A program made the position numbers and the translations under genes. A stretch of 64,000 bases of DNA from the NCBI GenBank assembly GCA_031769625.1, contig JAUIMM010000115.1:19980501-20044500 (forward strand), given 5' to 3'. The stretch's first letter is position 1, and each line of letters starts with the position of its first letter. The stretch comes from Taudactylus pleione. Lineage: Eukaryota > Chordata > Amphibia > Anura > Myobatrachidae. The notes beneath the pieces were generated by a model that did no database searches, had not been told where the DNA came from, and was given only the letters and a program-made list of their open reading frames with translations. Positions 11,684 through 22,780 of this stretch are shown piece after piece.

Positions 11684-13342
11684 TAGTATCTTGCTTTTTT
11701 TGTCTTCAAACCTCGTTTTGTCCCTTTTTGCTTATTAGCTTTTTCTGTGTCATCTCTGTGTGTAATCCAGCAGTAGTCAGCTATCATGCTGATGTCTTAA
11801 CGACCCTGGTATCTTCTTTCTACATCTTTAAAGTCTTGGTGGAATCGTTCACCCTGTTCTTCACTGTAGTCTCCGAGATGCTCAATATGGGAATTCAAAT
11901 AATGTACCTTTTAAACTCATATTGCAGCCAAGGTTTCTGTAACTATTAAGCATTGAACTGACAATTTCTTTGTAGTTTGGATCCTTGACATTGCCTAAAA
12001 ATTTCGAAATTACTTGTTTGAACGAAGTCCACGCCGAAAGTTCCACAACATTCATAATACGCCTGAAATGTTCATCTTTTATTAACTTTCTAATGTCAGA
12101 GCCTGTAAAAATGCCTTCCTTCAGTTTAGCATCGGATAGGTTAGGGAATTTGGTGCAAAGATATTTGAAAGTTTCTCCATCTTTAGGCAATGCTTTTACA
12201 AATTGTTTCATCAGTCCTAATTTTATATGTAGAGGTGGAAGTAAAACTTTATTTTGATCTCCTAAAATGGATTTGATGACATTATTTTTTCCAATTTCTA
12301 AACTTTTTCGAGCTGGCCAATTGTTTTTTTGCCAATGTAAGCTCTGCTATCCCATTCACAGAGAAAGCATGGGAATTTAGTGTAACCTTGTTGCTGGCCA
12401 AGTACCATGCATAAAATTTTAAGATCTCCACATATTAACCAGTTGTGTCTTGCATTCCAATCAGTTCCAAAACAGTTTTCAAATTTCCATATGTTTCTAT
12501 ATATGCTAATGGTATTGACGCGTATGTGTTGTCATTGTGCAATTAAACAGCTTTTAAACTTCTTTTTGAAGAATCTATGGATAACCTCCATTCTTACGGG
12601 TTGTATTCAATAGTAAACTTTTCAATTAAGCCTTTGATATCATTGCAATAAACGACATTGTCCTCTTTCATAAAAAAAATTTGTAAATTCCTCTTCTTTT
12701 CATCGATACCAAAAATATGTAGTGTCGGAATCTAATAAATTGTTTTCCTTCAAATGAGATCCAAGCAGCTCAGCTGCATCTTTGGGGAGTCCAAGATCCC
12801 TCACCAAATCATTTAGTTGATTCTGTTCAGCGGTCGCGGTGTATTACCCGAATATTCTGCATTAAATATTTCACCACTACTCGGAATATCATCAGAAGAA
12901 GTTTGTGACAATATATTGTCAATATCTGTAGGTGGTTTCGGTACTGGTAATTCAGGTCCATGTGGTATCGGTTTCGTAACTGTATCGACAACAGGGAAGG
13001 TCATTTTGTGCTTGGTTTTAGTTTATGTCCTTTAACATCAATTGAGCAAAAATAGCAATTGTTAATGTGATTAGTTAGCTCCCTTCATATCATAGGAACA
13101 CCAAAAGATAAAGCTTTCTTCTTACCAGCGATCCATTTCCGTAGTATTTCAACACAAGCCGAACAAACTTTATGCGGAGCCCACTGTTTATCTTGATGTA
13201 ATATCTTTATTCCGAAAAAAGCAAAATATGCCTTTTTTATGAAATCACCTATGTTTCTTCTTTGTTTTTCTATAGTATATTGTCCACAAATATAACAAAA
13301 GACATCTGCACTATTTTTACACTGTCTCGACGCCATCTTCAA
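11684..13342 (-). pseudogene. Decayed intronless gene, ZAD-like Cys-rich repetitive protein
   Basis: Read on the minus strand from ATG (MASRQCKNSADVFCYICG) the segment resembles, from start to end, a multi-copy intronless protein family that I recall from arthropod and other animal genomes; I do not know an accepted name. The N-terminus has CYIC then about 43 residues then CSAC, a ZAD-like pair of Cys motifs, followed by CYFC near 13050. A proline-rich linker (GPELPVPKPP) lies at about 12930. Central parts (YCNDIKGL, GDLKILCMVLGQQQGYTKF, CFLCEWDS) and a C-terminal part (FPNLSDAKLKEGIF, LGCNMSLK, GERFHQDF, ADYCW) follow in order, then a lysine-rich tail ending near 11684. Several frameshifts and in-frame stops break it (for example near 13085, 12810, 12700, 11905 and 11795). 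No introns are apparent, which suggests spread as a mobile or retrocopied unit. Function unknown. Confidence 0.65.
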
Positions 13343-14363
13343 CTATTTGAAAGGCACAGATTAAAACTCGAGCATTAAACACATGCTACTCACAGTCACA
13401 AGCTCTGCCCCCAGACACGAGGAGCTGCTGCTGCATGAATCCTGGTACTGTAATTTGTTTTATGATGGCTACTTCATGAGTAGCATGAATTAGTGTGTAT
13501 ACTGTACTGTATGAGTGGTGTCTACTGTATATGTACTGTGTGTGTGTAGTGTGTACTGTGTGTGTGTGTATGTGGTGGAAGGCAGGGGTTAAAATGAGCC
13601 GGCACAGGGCAAACCTGTGTTGCATCTGTTGTATTTGGTTCCACCTTCGCCAGCTCACCTTGTAGTTGTAGTTGTTGTGTGTGTGCAGTGTTCCGTTAGA
13701 CAGTATGTTCTTTAGGCCCTTTGTAAATTACATTTCAAGGCCCATGTGGACCTTAATCTGGCACTGGGCGGGGGGAAGTTTTATGTTGAGAACTGAATTG
13801 CAACGTTCTATACTACTGACTGAAATCATTTAAGACAATTTTATATAATAAATGTAGGCAGAATACCTTTATTACTTTAAAGAATATGAAAAAATGACTT
13901 ATTCATAAATACACGTTTTGCAGAAAAACATGATGTGATATGCAAAATCGGGAGTCATTTTCTTGTTCAGAAGCCAAAAATCTATAAGTATTACATAAAT
14001 TCATTAAAAAAGCTTTTCATCGCAGACCTGTGTTATTTAATGTGTCAGTATTAGGCATGTTAGGACCCCACCTTATGAGATTCATAGTGACGTGGTAGGT
14101 GGGCAAACCTTACATGTACTAAGAAACCCTACTTTAAAATCCATGTTAATTGTTGGAGCTTATTATAAATTCTTTGATTATTAGAATTCTTAGTACTTAT
14201 AATGTGCACCTGCTTCTTACCCCTTCTTTTCTGTCATCAAGTTAGCGTCAGTGCAGAGGAGAACAACAGAGGAGCTGGTGCTGCCTGACAGTGTCAGCCT
14301 ATCACGTCTTCAGCAGCACTGCAGGAGTCCCCGTGCTGTTACTAGCTGAGACTTTTTTTGTAT
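13343..14363. other. Unassigned DNA with a GT-rich tract
   Basis: No gene recognised. A GTGT-rich tract lies at about 13536-13575. The open frame on the minus strand across it (13386-13658) is low-complexity His/Thr from the repeat. Confidence 0.35.
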
Positions 14364-15455
14364 TGTCACAAGCCGCCGCACTGCGAATGCAGGCCGAGAT
14401 GAACACCAGGCGAGCATTCGCTGAAACTCCTCCTACCTTCTGTCCATCATTCCGGGATCTATCTGGATTGGCTCCTGCATCTATTTGCTTCTGGTGCGAA
14501 CGCTGCTCCCATGCCGTTGATAGCGTTTCACGTGTTTCCGATTTTGGTGTTGTCTCCTGCTATCCAGTCGAGTGTCTGCTTTTGTTACCTGCCGTTTGTG
14601 TCATCTAGGCGGCACGGTCCACATATCTACTACCTGCCGTTTGTGTCATCTAGGCACAGACCGCATATCCACGCTCTGCCGTTTGTGTCATCCAGGTGGC
14701 ACAGACTGCACTTAGTGTCCAGAGAGTGCAGTTCAGCATCCAGCTGCTTGTGTCAACCCGGCGGCACAGGCCGCACTTCAGAGTCCAGCTGCTTGTGTCA
14801 GCCCGGCAGCACAGGTCGCACTCCAGCATCCAAAGTATGCAATCCAGCGTACAACCTATTGTGTCAACCCAGCGGCACATGCTGCAATCCAGCATCCAAA
14901 GTACGCAATCCAGCATACCAACGCTTGTGTCAACCCGGCGGCAAAGGTCCTTCTTCAGAACACTACGGCCAAGGCTGCTACTCGGCCCAAAGGCTGCATC
15001 TTGTTCTACGGCCCACAGGCCACAGCCTGCCAAGGCTGCTACATGGCCCATAGGCCATATCTTGTTCTACGGCCCACAGGCCACATCCTGCCAAGGCTGC
15101 TACACGGCCCAAAGGCCGCATCTTGTTTTACGGCCCACAGGCCACAACCTGCCAAGGCTGCTACATGGCCCATAGGCCATATCTTGTTTTACGGCCCACA
15201 GGCCACAGCCTGCCAAGGCTGCTACACGGCCCAAAGGCCGCATCTTGTTCTACGGCCCACAGGCCACAACCTGCCAAGGCTGCTACTCAGCCCAGAGGCC
15301 GCATCTTGTTCTACAGCCCACAGGCCACAGCCGGCCAATGCTGCTACATGGCCCAAAGGCCACATCTTGTTTTACGGCCCACAGGCCACAGCCTGCCAAG
15401 GCTGCTACACTGTCCAATAGCTGAACCTTGTTCTATGGCCCACAGGCCACAACAA
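14364..15455 (+). repeat. 5' LTR with two internal minisatellites
   Basis: Starts TGTCACAAGCC and matches the 3' LTR for several hundred bases. 14600-14950 is a diverged repeat of about 45 to 60 bp (theme CTTGTGTCAACCCGGCGGCA). 14985-15452 is a regular 61-bp repeat, about eight units, marked by GGCCCACAGGCCACAGCCTG at 15010, 15071, 15132 and onward. Since 61 is not a multiple of three, successive units rotate frame, and long open frames appear in all three frames; these are not genes. The right boundary of the LTR proper is uncertain. Confidence 0.65.
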
Positions 15456-15459
15456 GCCT

Positions 15460-17034
15460 TTTCTTTTTTCAGAACATTGGGCCTGAATGTTGAGTCCTTA
15501 TCCAGTCCTGTGTCAGTTATTGGTCTGGATGGCAAAAGTCTTTCGAAAGTTCTGGTTGCCTTTCAGACCCCTCCATTACAATTAGCCACTGGGGCTCTGC
15601 ATCTGGAAGAGTTGTCTTTCCTCCTACTCCAATGTCCATTGGCTCTGGTTGTGTTGGGATTACCTTGGCTGAAAAAGCATAACCCGGTGATCCAATTGCA
15701 AACTGGAGAAATTCTCAAATGGGGATCAGCTTGTTTATCATAGTGTCTTTCTCAACCCATTCGCCTTGCTGCTGCCATCTTGTCTACACCATCATCCATT
15801 CCAGCTCCTTATCATGACCTAGCCAAAGTGTTTTCAAAGAAAAAAGCTGATGTTCTTCCACCTCATCGATCCTTTGATTGTGCCACAGGTCTGTTAACGG
15901 GTACCAGGCTTTCCAAGGGCAGGTTATATGCATTGTCCATCCCAGAGAATAAAGCCATGCAGGAATATATTCAGGAGGCCCTGGATAAGGGATTCATTCA
16001 TCCTTCTAAATCCCCAGTGGGAGCAGGCTTCTTCTTTGTCCAGAATAAAGGACGGATCACTCTGACCCTGCATAGACTTCTGTGTGTTGAATAAGATCAC
16101 TGTCAAGAATGCATATCCCTTGCCCCTCATCTCCGTTCTTTTTGAACAACTGCGGGAAGCTTCCATATTTTAAAAAATTGACCTCAGAGGCGCATATAAC
16201 CTCATTCGCATCAGGAAGGGAGATGAGTCGAAGACGGCGTTTAACACTCATTCAGGACATTTTGAGTATCTTGTCATGCCATTTGGCCTTTGCAACACCC
16301 CTGCCGTCTTTCAGGATTTCATCAATGAGGTGTAACGGGAGTATCTTGGAGTCTTTGCAGTGGTCTACTTGGATGACATCCTCATTTATTCATATTTATT
16401 TATTTATTTAAGTCAGTGGAAGAACATCGTAGACATGTGAGGCAGGACTTACAGAGACTTTTGGATAATAACCTGTATGCCAAGCTTGAGAAGTGCGAGT
16501 TTGAGGTTAAAGGGTTAAAGAGGTCTCCTTCTTAGGCTACATAACTTCCTCACAAGGTGTCTCCATGAATCCTGGCAAGGTGAAGGCTATTTTGGATTGA
16601 GAACAACCCACTTCGCTGAAGGTCATCCAGCTTTTTTTGGGTTTTGCGAACTACTATTGCAGGTTCTATAAGTCCTTCTCCTCCATTGTCTCGCCAATCG
16701 TGGAGTTAACTAAAAAAGGAGCTGAGGTCACAAAATGGATGTTTAGTACCTTTCAAGCCTTCAACACACTTAAGGCGGCTTTTGTGTCTGCACCTTTCCT
16801 TCAGCATCCTAACCCTGAAGTTCCATTTGTCGTGGAGGTTGCCACTTCGGAGATCGGAGTGGGTGCTATCCTTTCCCAGAAGGATTTCAAAGATGGCAAA
16901 TTTCATCCTTGTGCTTTCTTTTCCCAGAAGTTTGACTCTGCTGAAAGGAACTATGATGTTTGCAACCAGGAGCTTTTGGCCATTAAACGAACGTTTGAGG
17001 ACTGGAGACACTGGTTAGATGGGGCTATTGATGT
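15460..17034 (+). pseudogene. gypsy pol relic: protease end, RT, RNase H
   Basis: 15460-15740 encodes the post-protease segment (VVLGLPWLKKHNP). 15780-16080 gives the RT N-terminus ([27 protein letters not shown]), then a frameshift near 16060. Further RT blocks follow in shifted frames, including the catalytic [11 protein letters not shown] at about 16353-16385, followed by a short TTTA-repeat insertion (16386-16410). 16620-17030 encodes the RT connection and RNase H (GFANYYCRFYKSFSS, FVVEVATSEIGVGAILSQ, NQELLAIKRTFEDWRHWLDG). Several stops and frameshifts rule out activity. Confidence 0.8.
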
Positions 17035-17185
17035 GTCGACGGTTTTCATGGGCCTGTGCCATTAGGTTGACACAAGCAGCGTATGCTGGAGTGCGGCCTG
17101 TGCCGCCGAGTTGACACAAGCAGCGTATGCAAAACTGTGCACTCTTGGACACTGTAGTGCGGCCTGTGCACAACTCCTGCAATTC
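17035..17185 (-). repeat. Inverted piece of the LTR minisatellite inside pol
   Basis: On the minus strand this reads as the TTGTGTCAACYYGGCGGCA repeat of the LTRs (units at about 17055-17085 and 17100-17130, plus TGTGCACAGGCCGCACT-like sequence). It sits between the RNase H end and the integrase C-terminal part and replaces the integrase zinc finger and catalytic core. Confidence 0.65.
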
Positions 17186-17484
17186 TGCTTCCTCCATCTC
17201 TCCTTTCTACTGCAATTTTGGGATGCATCCTAGGAGTAATTCTTTTGAAATCTCGACAACCAGAACTACTTCATCTTCATCCGTTTCTAGGCTAGGGTCA
17301 GTCTGGAGGAAGGTGCACCATTCTCTCCTTCGAGCATCCGGTCAATCCAAGGTGTGGGCTGACAAACGTCGTAGGCCCAATAATTTCAAAGTGGGAGAAG
17401 TTGGGCCCCAAATTCATTGGCCCATTTAGAATCATTACACAAATTAATCCTGTGGCCTTTCGACTGATATTACCAAGTACTCTT
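17186..17484 (+). pseudogene. gypsy integrase C-terminal relic
   Basis: Encodes the region after the integrase core: SPFYCNFGMHPRS, then KVWADKRRRPNNFKVGE, then IGPFRIITQINPVAFRL (one frameshift near 17395). The hAT-fb element interrupts it at 17493; coding similarity resumes at 19102 with the chromodomain. Confidence 0.75.
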
Positions 17485-17492
17485 AGGATCAA

Positions 17493-19093
17493 TAGTGGTG
17501 TAACTAGGGCATTTGGAGCCCAGGGAAAATTTAAAAATGGAGCCCCCCCCTTCTACTATGTGCAGAGAAAAATGGGCATGGTCACTTAAAAATGGGGCGT
17601 GTCAACATGACACACCCCTTTATCGTCACTCTGAACATTCCTTTCTATATGCACCTTAACCCCAGTAGTGCCCCTTATACAGTACCCCCAGTATGCAATG
17701 TCCCTAGTTGTGGTCCCTCTTACGCAGGCCCATATACAGTACCCCCAGTAGTGGTCCCCATTAAGCAGCTCCCCATTAGTTCCCCTTATACAGTACCCTC
17801 AGTATGCAATGCCCCCAGTAGAGGTCCCCCTTATGTAGCCCCTCATTAGTCCCCTTATTCATTGCCCCCAGTTGTGGCCCCCCTTATGCAGGCCCCCAGC
17901 AGTGATCCCCCTATCCAGTGCCTCCTATACAGGTCCCCCTGTAGTGGTCCTCCCTATTTAGTGCCCCCAGTAGTGGTCCCCTAGTAGTAAGCCCCTTATA
18001 TAGTGCCCCCAGTAGTAGTTTCCCCCCCAGTAGTAGTCCCCAGTATTGGTTCCCCCTCCCGATGCAGTGCCCCCAGTAGTAACCCCCCAGTAATGGTGCT
18101 CCCAGTAGTAGTAGCTCCCCCTGTAATGGTGTCCCCAGTAGTAGTAGCCCCCTCAGTAATGGTGTCCCCAGTAGTAGTAGCTCCCCCCCAGTAATGGTGT
18201 CCCCAGTAGTAGTAGCTCCCACCCAGTAATGGTGCCCCTTGTAGGAGCAGCTCCCCCCCAGTAATGGTGTCCCCAGTAGTAGTAGCCCCCCACAGTACTG
18301 GTGTCCCCAGTAGTAGTAGCAACTGAAGCCCCCCCCCCCCGTAGTGCAGAGACACAAGTTGCAAAAAAAATTTAAAAAATGCACTTATCTGAATCCACGC
18401 TCCGGCTCCGGTGACTGCTACTGCCGCACGTCAGACCTCCCAGGCTGGCGCGCTCAGCATTATGGGAGAGACATCATGACGTCTCTCCCATTACCCACTG
18501 CATGAGCCGGAAGGCGGAGCTCATGGGTGAGCTCCAGCCGGCTCTTGCAGTTGGCGCTGCAGCAGTCAATGAGAGTCTGTCTGACTCTCATTGGCTGCTG
18601 ATTCACACACACATCGCTGACACTCGGCGGTGATGTGTGTGCAGTAGCAGCAGCAGCCAATGAGAGTTGTCTGATTCTCATTGGCTGCTGATTCATATAC
18701 ACATCGCTGCTGCTCGGCGATGATGTGTGTGCAGTAGCAGCAGCAGCCAATGAGAGTCATCTGACTCTCATTGGCTGCTGGTTAACACACAGATCAGCGC
18801 CAGCACTGGTGGTGATGTGTGTGTTAGCACAGCCGAGCCCGCCTCCCACCCTCCTCCTGGCGCTATTGGGTAAGCACTCAGGGGGAGGGAAGGGGCTCAG
18901 CTGTGCAGCACAGGACTGGCGCTGGGAAGTCTAGCACTGGTCCTGTGTACATGTGTAGCGCTGACCGCCCACACTGCGGTCGACGCTACACTGCCTAACT
19001 AGGGTGGGCCGGACCATGACCCCCCGGCGAGCCGCTGGTCCTACGGCGCCCAGGGCACATGCCCTGCTTGACCCCCCCTTAGTTACGCCACTG
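17493..19093 (-). mobile_element. hAT-type non-autonomous element, copy 2 (hAT-fb)
   Basis: Ends TAGTGGTGTAACTAGGG / CTTAGTTACGCCACTG are inverted repeats of hAT type. AGGATCAA flanks both sides (17485-17492, 19094-19101), an 8-bp TSD inside gypsy pol, so the insertion postdates the retrotransposon. On the minus strand the order is three CCAAT-containing hairpins (18546-18785), a GAGCTC hairpin (18517-18536), a CRE-like dyad (18462-18492), a decayed donor (about 18390), then a minisatellite (17640-18320, theme GTAGTAGTAGCTCCCCCCA with GTAATGGTGTCCCCA). No coding capacity. Confidence 0.85.
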
Positions 19094-19101
19094 AGGATCA
19101 A

Positions 19102-19398
19102 CAAGGATACCTGAAGCGGTGTTCTTTTCCTCCAGGTTTACTCCTAGGTGTTCAGTCTGGCCTTCACCAGTGCTCGTCCAGGGGCGCCAGGAGTTTGTGG
19201 TGGAGAAGATCCTAGACTCAAGAATTTCTCGAGGATGTCTTTAGTTTCTAGTCCACTGGAAGGGTTATGGACCGAAGGAGCGCTCCTAGGTTCCTGAAAG
19301 ATTTTTGCATGCTCCCACCCTGAAGAAAAGATTCTTTGAGAACTTTCCTTACAAACCAGGGTCTTGGGGTTCTTTAACCCCTCATCAAGGGGGGTTAC
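19102..19398 (+). pseudogene. gypsy pol C-terminal chromodomain relic and polypurine tract
   Basis: Translation from about 19165 gives QEFVVEKILDSRISRGCL, a stop, FLVHWKGYGPKERS, a stop, then a C-terminal tail ending with the polypurine tract. EKILDSR...FLVHWKGY is the chromodomain core, which in chromoviruses directs integration to marked chromatin. Two in-frame stops make it defective. The reading frame runs into the 3' LTR. Confidence 0.8.
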
Positions 19399-20491
19399 TG
19401 TCACAAGCCGCCGCACTGCGAATGCAGGGCGAGACGAACGCCGGGCGAGTGTTTGCTGAAACTCCTCCTACCTTCTGTCCATCATTCCGGGACCTATCTG
19501 GATTGGCTCCTGTATCTATTTCCTTCTGGTGCGAACCCTGCTCTGATGCCGGTGATAGCATTTCATGTGTTTCTGGTTTTGGTGTTGTCACCTGCTATCC
19601 AGCCGAGTACCCAGTTCTCCTGTCTGCTTTTGTTACCTGCCGTTGATGTGTCATCTAGGTGGCACGGTTCGCATATCTACTACCTGCCATTTGTGTCATC
19701 TAGGCGACATGGTCCGCATATCCACGCACTGGCGTTTGTGCCATCCAGCCGGCAAAGACTGCACTCAGTGTCCAGAGTGCGCAGTTCAGCATCCAGCTGC
19801 TTGAGTCAACCTGGCGGCACAAGCCACACTCCAGCGTCCAGTTGCTTGTGTCAACCCAGCGGCACAGGCCGCAGTCCAGCATCCAAAGTACGCAATCCAG
19901 CGTACCACTGCTTGTGTCAACCCCGTTCCCATGGGAACGCCTCCGTCTGGCCGCCACGCCCCCGGCACGCCCACCAAAGGGGGCGTGCTGTCAATCAACA
20001 TTGACAGCACGCCCCCTTTGGTGCGAGACCCGTTGCGACAGCTTGGCTGTCGCAGTCCAGGTCTGGCGCATGCGCACGACGGAGCTCCCTCCGTCGTGCG
20101 CATGCGCAGTGGGGCAAAATCGACCCGTTTGCGAGCGTCCTTTTCTCGCGAACGGGTCTGAATGACCCCCATAGGCCACAGCCTTTCAAGGCTGCAACAT
20201 GGCCCAAAGGCTGCATCTTGTGCTACGGCCCACAGGCCACAGCCTGCCAAGGCTGCTACACGGCCCAAAGGATGCATCTTGTTCTACGGCTCACAGGCCA
20301 CAGCTTGCCAAGGCGGCTACATGGCCCAAAGGCCGCATCTTGTTCTATGGCCCACAGGCCACAGCCTGCCAAGGCTATTACTCGGCCCAAAGACCGCATC
20401 TTGTTCTATGGCCCACAGGCCACAGCCTGCCAATTCTGCTACTCGGCCCAAAGACCGCATCTTGTTCTACGGCCCACAGGCCACAGCCTGC
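19399..20491 (+). repeat. 3' LTR of the plus-strand gypsy element
   Basis: Begins TGTCACAAGCCGCCGC like the 5' LTR and follows it closely to about 19920. A foldback element (19921-20170) interrupts it. The 61-bp minisatellite then continues for about five units (20200-20490). The two LTRs differ by many substitutions and by repeat number, implying considerable age. Confidence 0.75.
19921..20170 (-). mobile_element. Truncated foldback element (GGGCCTGATTC family)
   Basis: On the minus strand this is a close relative of 56657-56890. It contains at least three hairpins: AAAGGGGGCGTGCTGTCAAT with its inverse (19976-20020), GCGACAGC...GCTGTCGC (20034-20052), and TGCGCATGCGC-type arms around GGAGCTCC (20068-20109). 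The end resembles GGGTCTGAATGACCCCC, a decayed family terminus. The far half of the element is missing. Confidence 0.7.
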
Positions 20492-21410
20492 CCATGTTAG
20501 AGGATCTACCCAATCATCTTGTATGGCCAAAATATACATTCTAAGGAAGGATTCCAGATATTGATTAGTCCACTCCATCTGCCCACTGGATTGTGGATTA
20601 TAAGAGAAAGGAAAGTTAAGATGGATATCTAAAGCCTTAAATAAAGCCCTCCAATATTTTGACATGAACTGAACTGATAGAACACAATCTCTTTTGGACA
20701 TTCATGTAATTGTAGAAAATTCCTTAATGAAGAACTTTGTTAAAGTGGATGCAGAGGGCTGCTACACGGATGTAAAGTGGATGCAGAGGGAAGGCCAAAT
20801 AGTGGTATGAAATTAGACATTTGAGAAGCAGTACATAACCACCCAGATGGTATTGAATTTTTTCACAGGAAGGGAGATCAGTGATGACGTCAATCGCAGA
20901 TTGTTCTGAGGTTTGGTAGGGATGGGCAAAAATTGTAACAGTACAGTGGAAGCTTAGTGAATTTTCTTAAATTAGGACTGCAGTAATGAATTGTTTCACA
21001 TCTTATCAAAGAGAGGGCTACCAGTAAGTCCACTGAATCAATTTCAAAGTCTTTCATACACCGGCATAACCAAAAAGCAGGAGGAATGAGCCCGAACAAG
21101 TACTTTTTTGTTTAATCTGGGGATTATGACAAGTTTTCCCTGGGGGAGATTATGGGGTAAAGATGACTGATGCAACCAGAAAACTTTTAGAGTTGACGAT
21201 TTGCCAGTTCTTGGCAGGTTTCAGTTCAAGCAAAAGATCAAGAGAAAACATCATGCTTTACAATTCTTATCTCCTGGGCAAAAGCTTAGCAGAAGATCAT
21301 GGACCACCAGGCTGTCATGATTAGAGACACTGAGCAGATGGGAGATACAGGAGATTCTTATGATCAGTGTAAACAGTAACGTGAAACTTAGTACCCTCTT
21401 TTCTTTTATA
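20492..21410 (-). pseudogene. Minus-strand gypsy relic: integrase core and RNase H end
   Basis: On the minus strand 20500-20700 encodes the integrase core after the second catalytic Asp (FMSKYWRALFKALDIHLNF, SSGQMEWTNQYLESFLR, QDDWVDPL). SSGQMEWTNQ carries the glutamate of the D,D-E triad. 20800-20900 encodes decayed upstream integrase (AIDVITDLP). 21260-21380 matches the RNase H tail (LVVHDLLL, CPGDKN). Stops and frameshifts are frequent. This element appears to continue at 24255-24850 and 27075-27185. Confidence 0.7.
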
Positions 21411-21419
21411 TTGTTTATA

Positions 21420-22050
21420 TTGATCAAAAAAATAAACATGTTAAACAACTACAGTTGACATGAAAAAAGGGTTTAGAATAGCAGCATAGACTACACTGGT
21501 TTACAATATATAGAGAATTTTAATGTTTCAAAATTGTATAGTGTATCATTGTAGGAGTCAATTAGAATACTAATAGAAGCAAATGTTCAACATAGCATAA
21601 TAATACTGCTTAATAGTATGGAAAATTGCATTACTATCCATTCATTACTGGAGAATATAAAATCACTAAAATGAAGGTGATACCCTTGATAGTACCTCTA
21701 AATTGTACCCCGTGGTAAGGCTTACTGCTTTCCTGAGAAATTCTTTAGTGGGAGAGGGCAACCAACGTATATAAGGAAGCCAGATGGAAAAAAAATTCTC
21801 TGCTCAGGATTCTAGCTCTAATGAGCATTCTAACCAATCCATTTGATACAATAAGGTAACATAAGAGAAATGGCTCTGGGATTGGCATGTATCCATTGTG
21901 ACAGAATAATTTTCTTTGATGCTGCAGCAACGCAAGCTAGTAGTTAATGAAGGCCCTGAGAACAAAGATTATTGTCTGATATGGTATTGTGATCCCAAAA
22001 AGGCCCAGCTCATGTGAACTATAAACAGTATATCTAGGGGATAAAGTGTG
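21420..22050. other. Unassigned AT-rich insertion
   Basis: No gene recognised. The stretch separates two parts of the minus-strand gypsy relic, so it is inserted sequence, but its ends were not resolved. Confidence 0.35.
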
Positions 22051-22341
22051 CCGGAATGGGGCGAAACTGCATTCCGTCAGTTCTATTTGTAGACAGAACT
22101 AGTTCCGCCTCCTCCATCCCACCTTACCCAGCCTGTCTGCATTGCGCCACGGGGAGTTGCCGGCTCCCTCCCAACAGCGTCAGCCAGAGGTTGGAGCTCA
22201 CTCCTGAGCTCCTGCTTCCGGCTCCCACAGTGTGCAACTGTACATTACTATGGGAATGACGTCATGATATCATGACGTCTCTCCCATAGTTCTGAGGAGT
22301 GGCCAGTTGGATGGCAGCGGACGCGGGAGTGAGGCTTAAGG

Positions 22342-22780
22342 TTTCGTTTATTTAAAGCAGATTGCAACAATATTACATAAATATAAATTACATTATATAT
22401 ATTCATATACACATTGTTGCATAATAAACTATAATAATTCATAACGTCTTATGTCTTCACACGTCACCTCACACCCTACCTCCTTATTAGAACCCCACAA
22501 CAATAACAAAAGAACACACCACACCCCCAACACCCCCGCACCTCACACTCCTTCCCCCTCACACTCCTAACCTAGCCCAAAGTAGCGGAAACTTAAGTAC
22601 AGCCATCTAGATGTATGTAAAGCATTTCTTTATAATTTGCTCAACACCACTCATGTGACAGCACAGAAAGCCTTTAAGAATTGACAAGAAATAAGATTTT
22701 CACTACCCAATCAAGGGGCCATCAGATGGTGCCACAACCAGGACCAATTGACGGCATCCATTCTCCTCTTGTCAATTGGT
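22342..22780. mobile_element. Insertion flanked by a 7-bp CTTAAGG duplication
   Basis: CTTAAGG at 22335-22341 is repeated at 22781-22787. In the related copy at 46300 (minus strand) the sequence GGGCTTAAGGTAA is continuous, so the 439 bp here are inserted between exon-like and donor-like parts. The insert is AT-rich, contains CCAATTGAC...GTCAATTGG at its right end, and has no coding capacity. Its class is not identified. Confidence 0.6.

Larger units (their letters stand above)
14364..20491 (+). mobile_element. Ty3/gypsy chromodomain LTR retrotransposon, rearranged
   Basis: Two long terminal repeats beginning TGTCACAAGCCGCCGC (14364 and 19399) bracket pol sequences in the order protease end, RT, RNase H, partial integrase, chromodomain. 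A purine-rich tract (AAGGGGGGTTAC, 19387-19398) sits directly before the 3' LTR, the usual plus-strand primer. gag is missing: 61-bp tandem repeats of the 5' LTR run straight into pol. A hAT-fb element is inserted at 17493 and a foldback element at 19921 inside the 3' LTR. The integrase core is deleted. The right junction (about 20491) abuts a minus-strand gypsy integrase. No clear 5-bp TSD was found. Confidence 0.8.

Noticed and set aside
14511..15743. Overlapping plus-strand open frames of 139 to 206 codons
   Set aside because: Mostly the 61-bp LTR repeat read in rotating frames; only the final ~90 codons (after 15460) resemble protein, namely gypsy pol.
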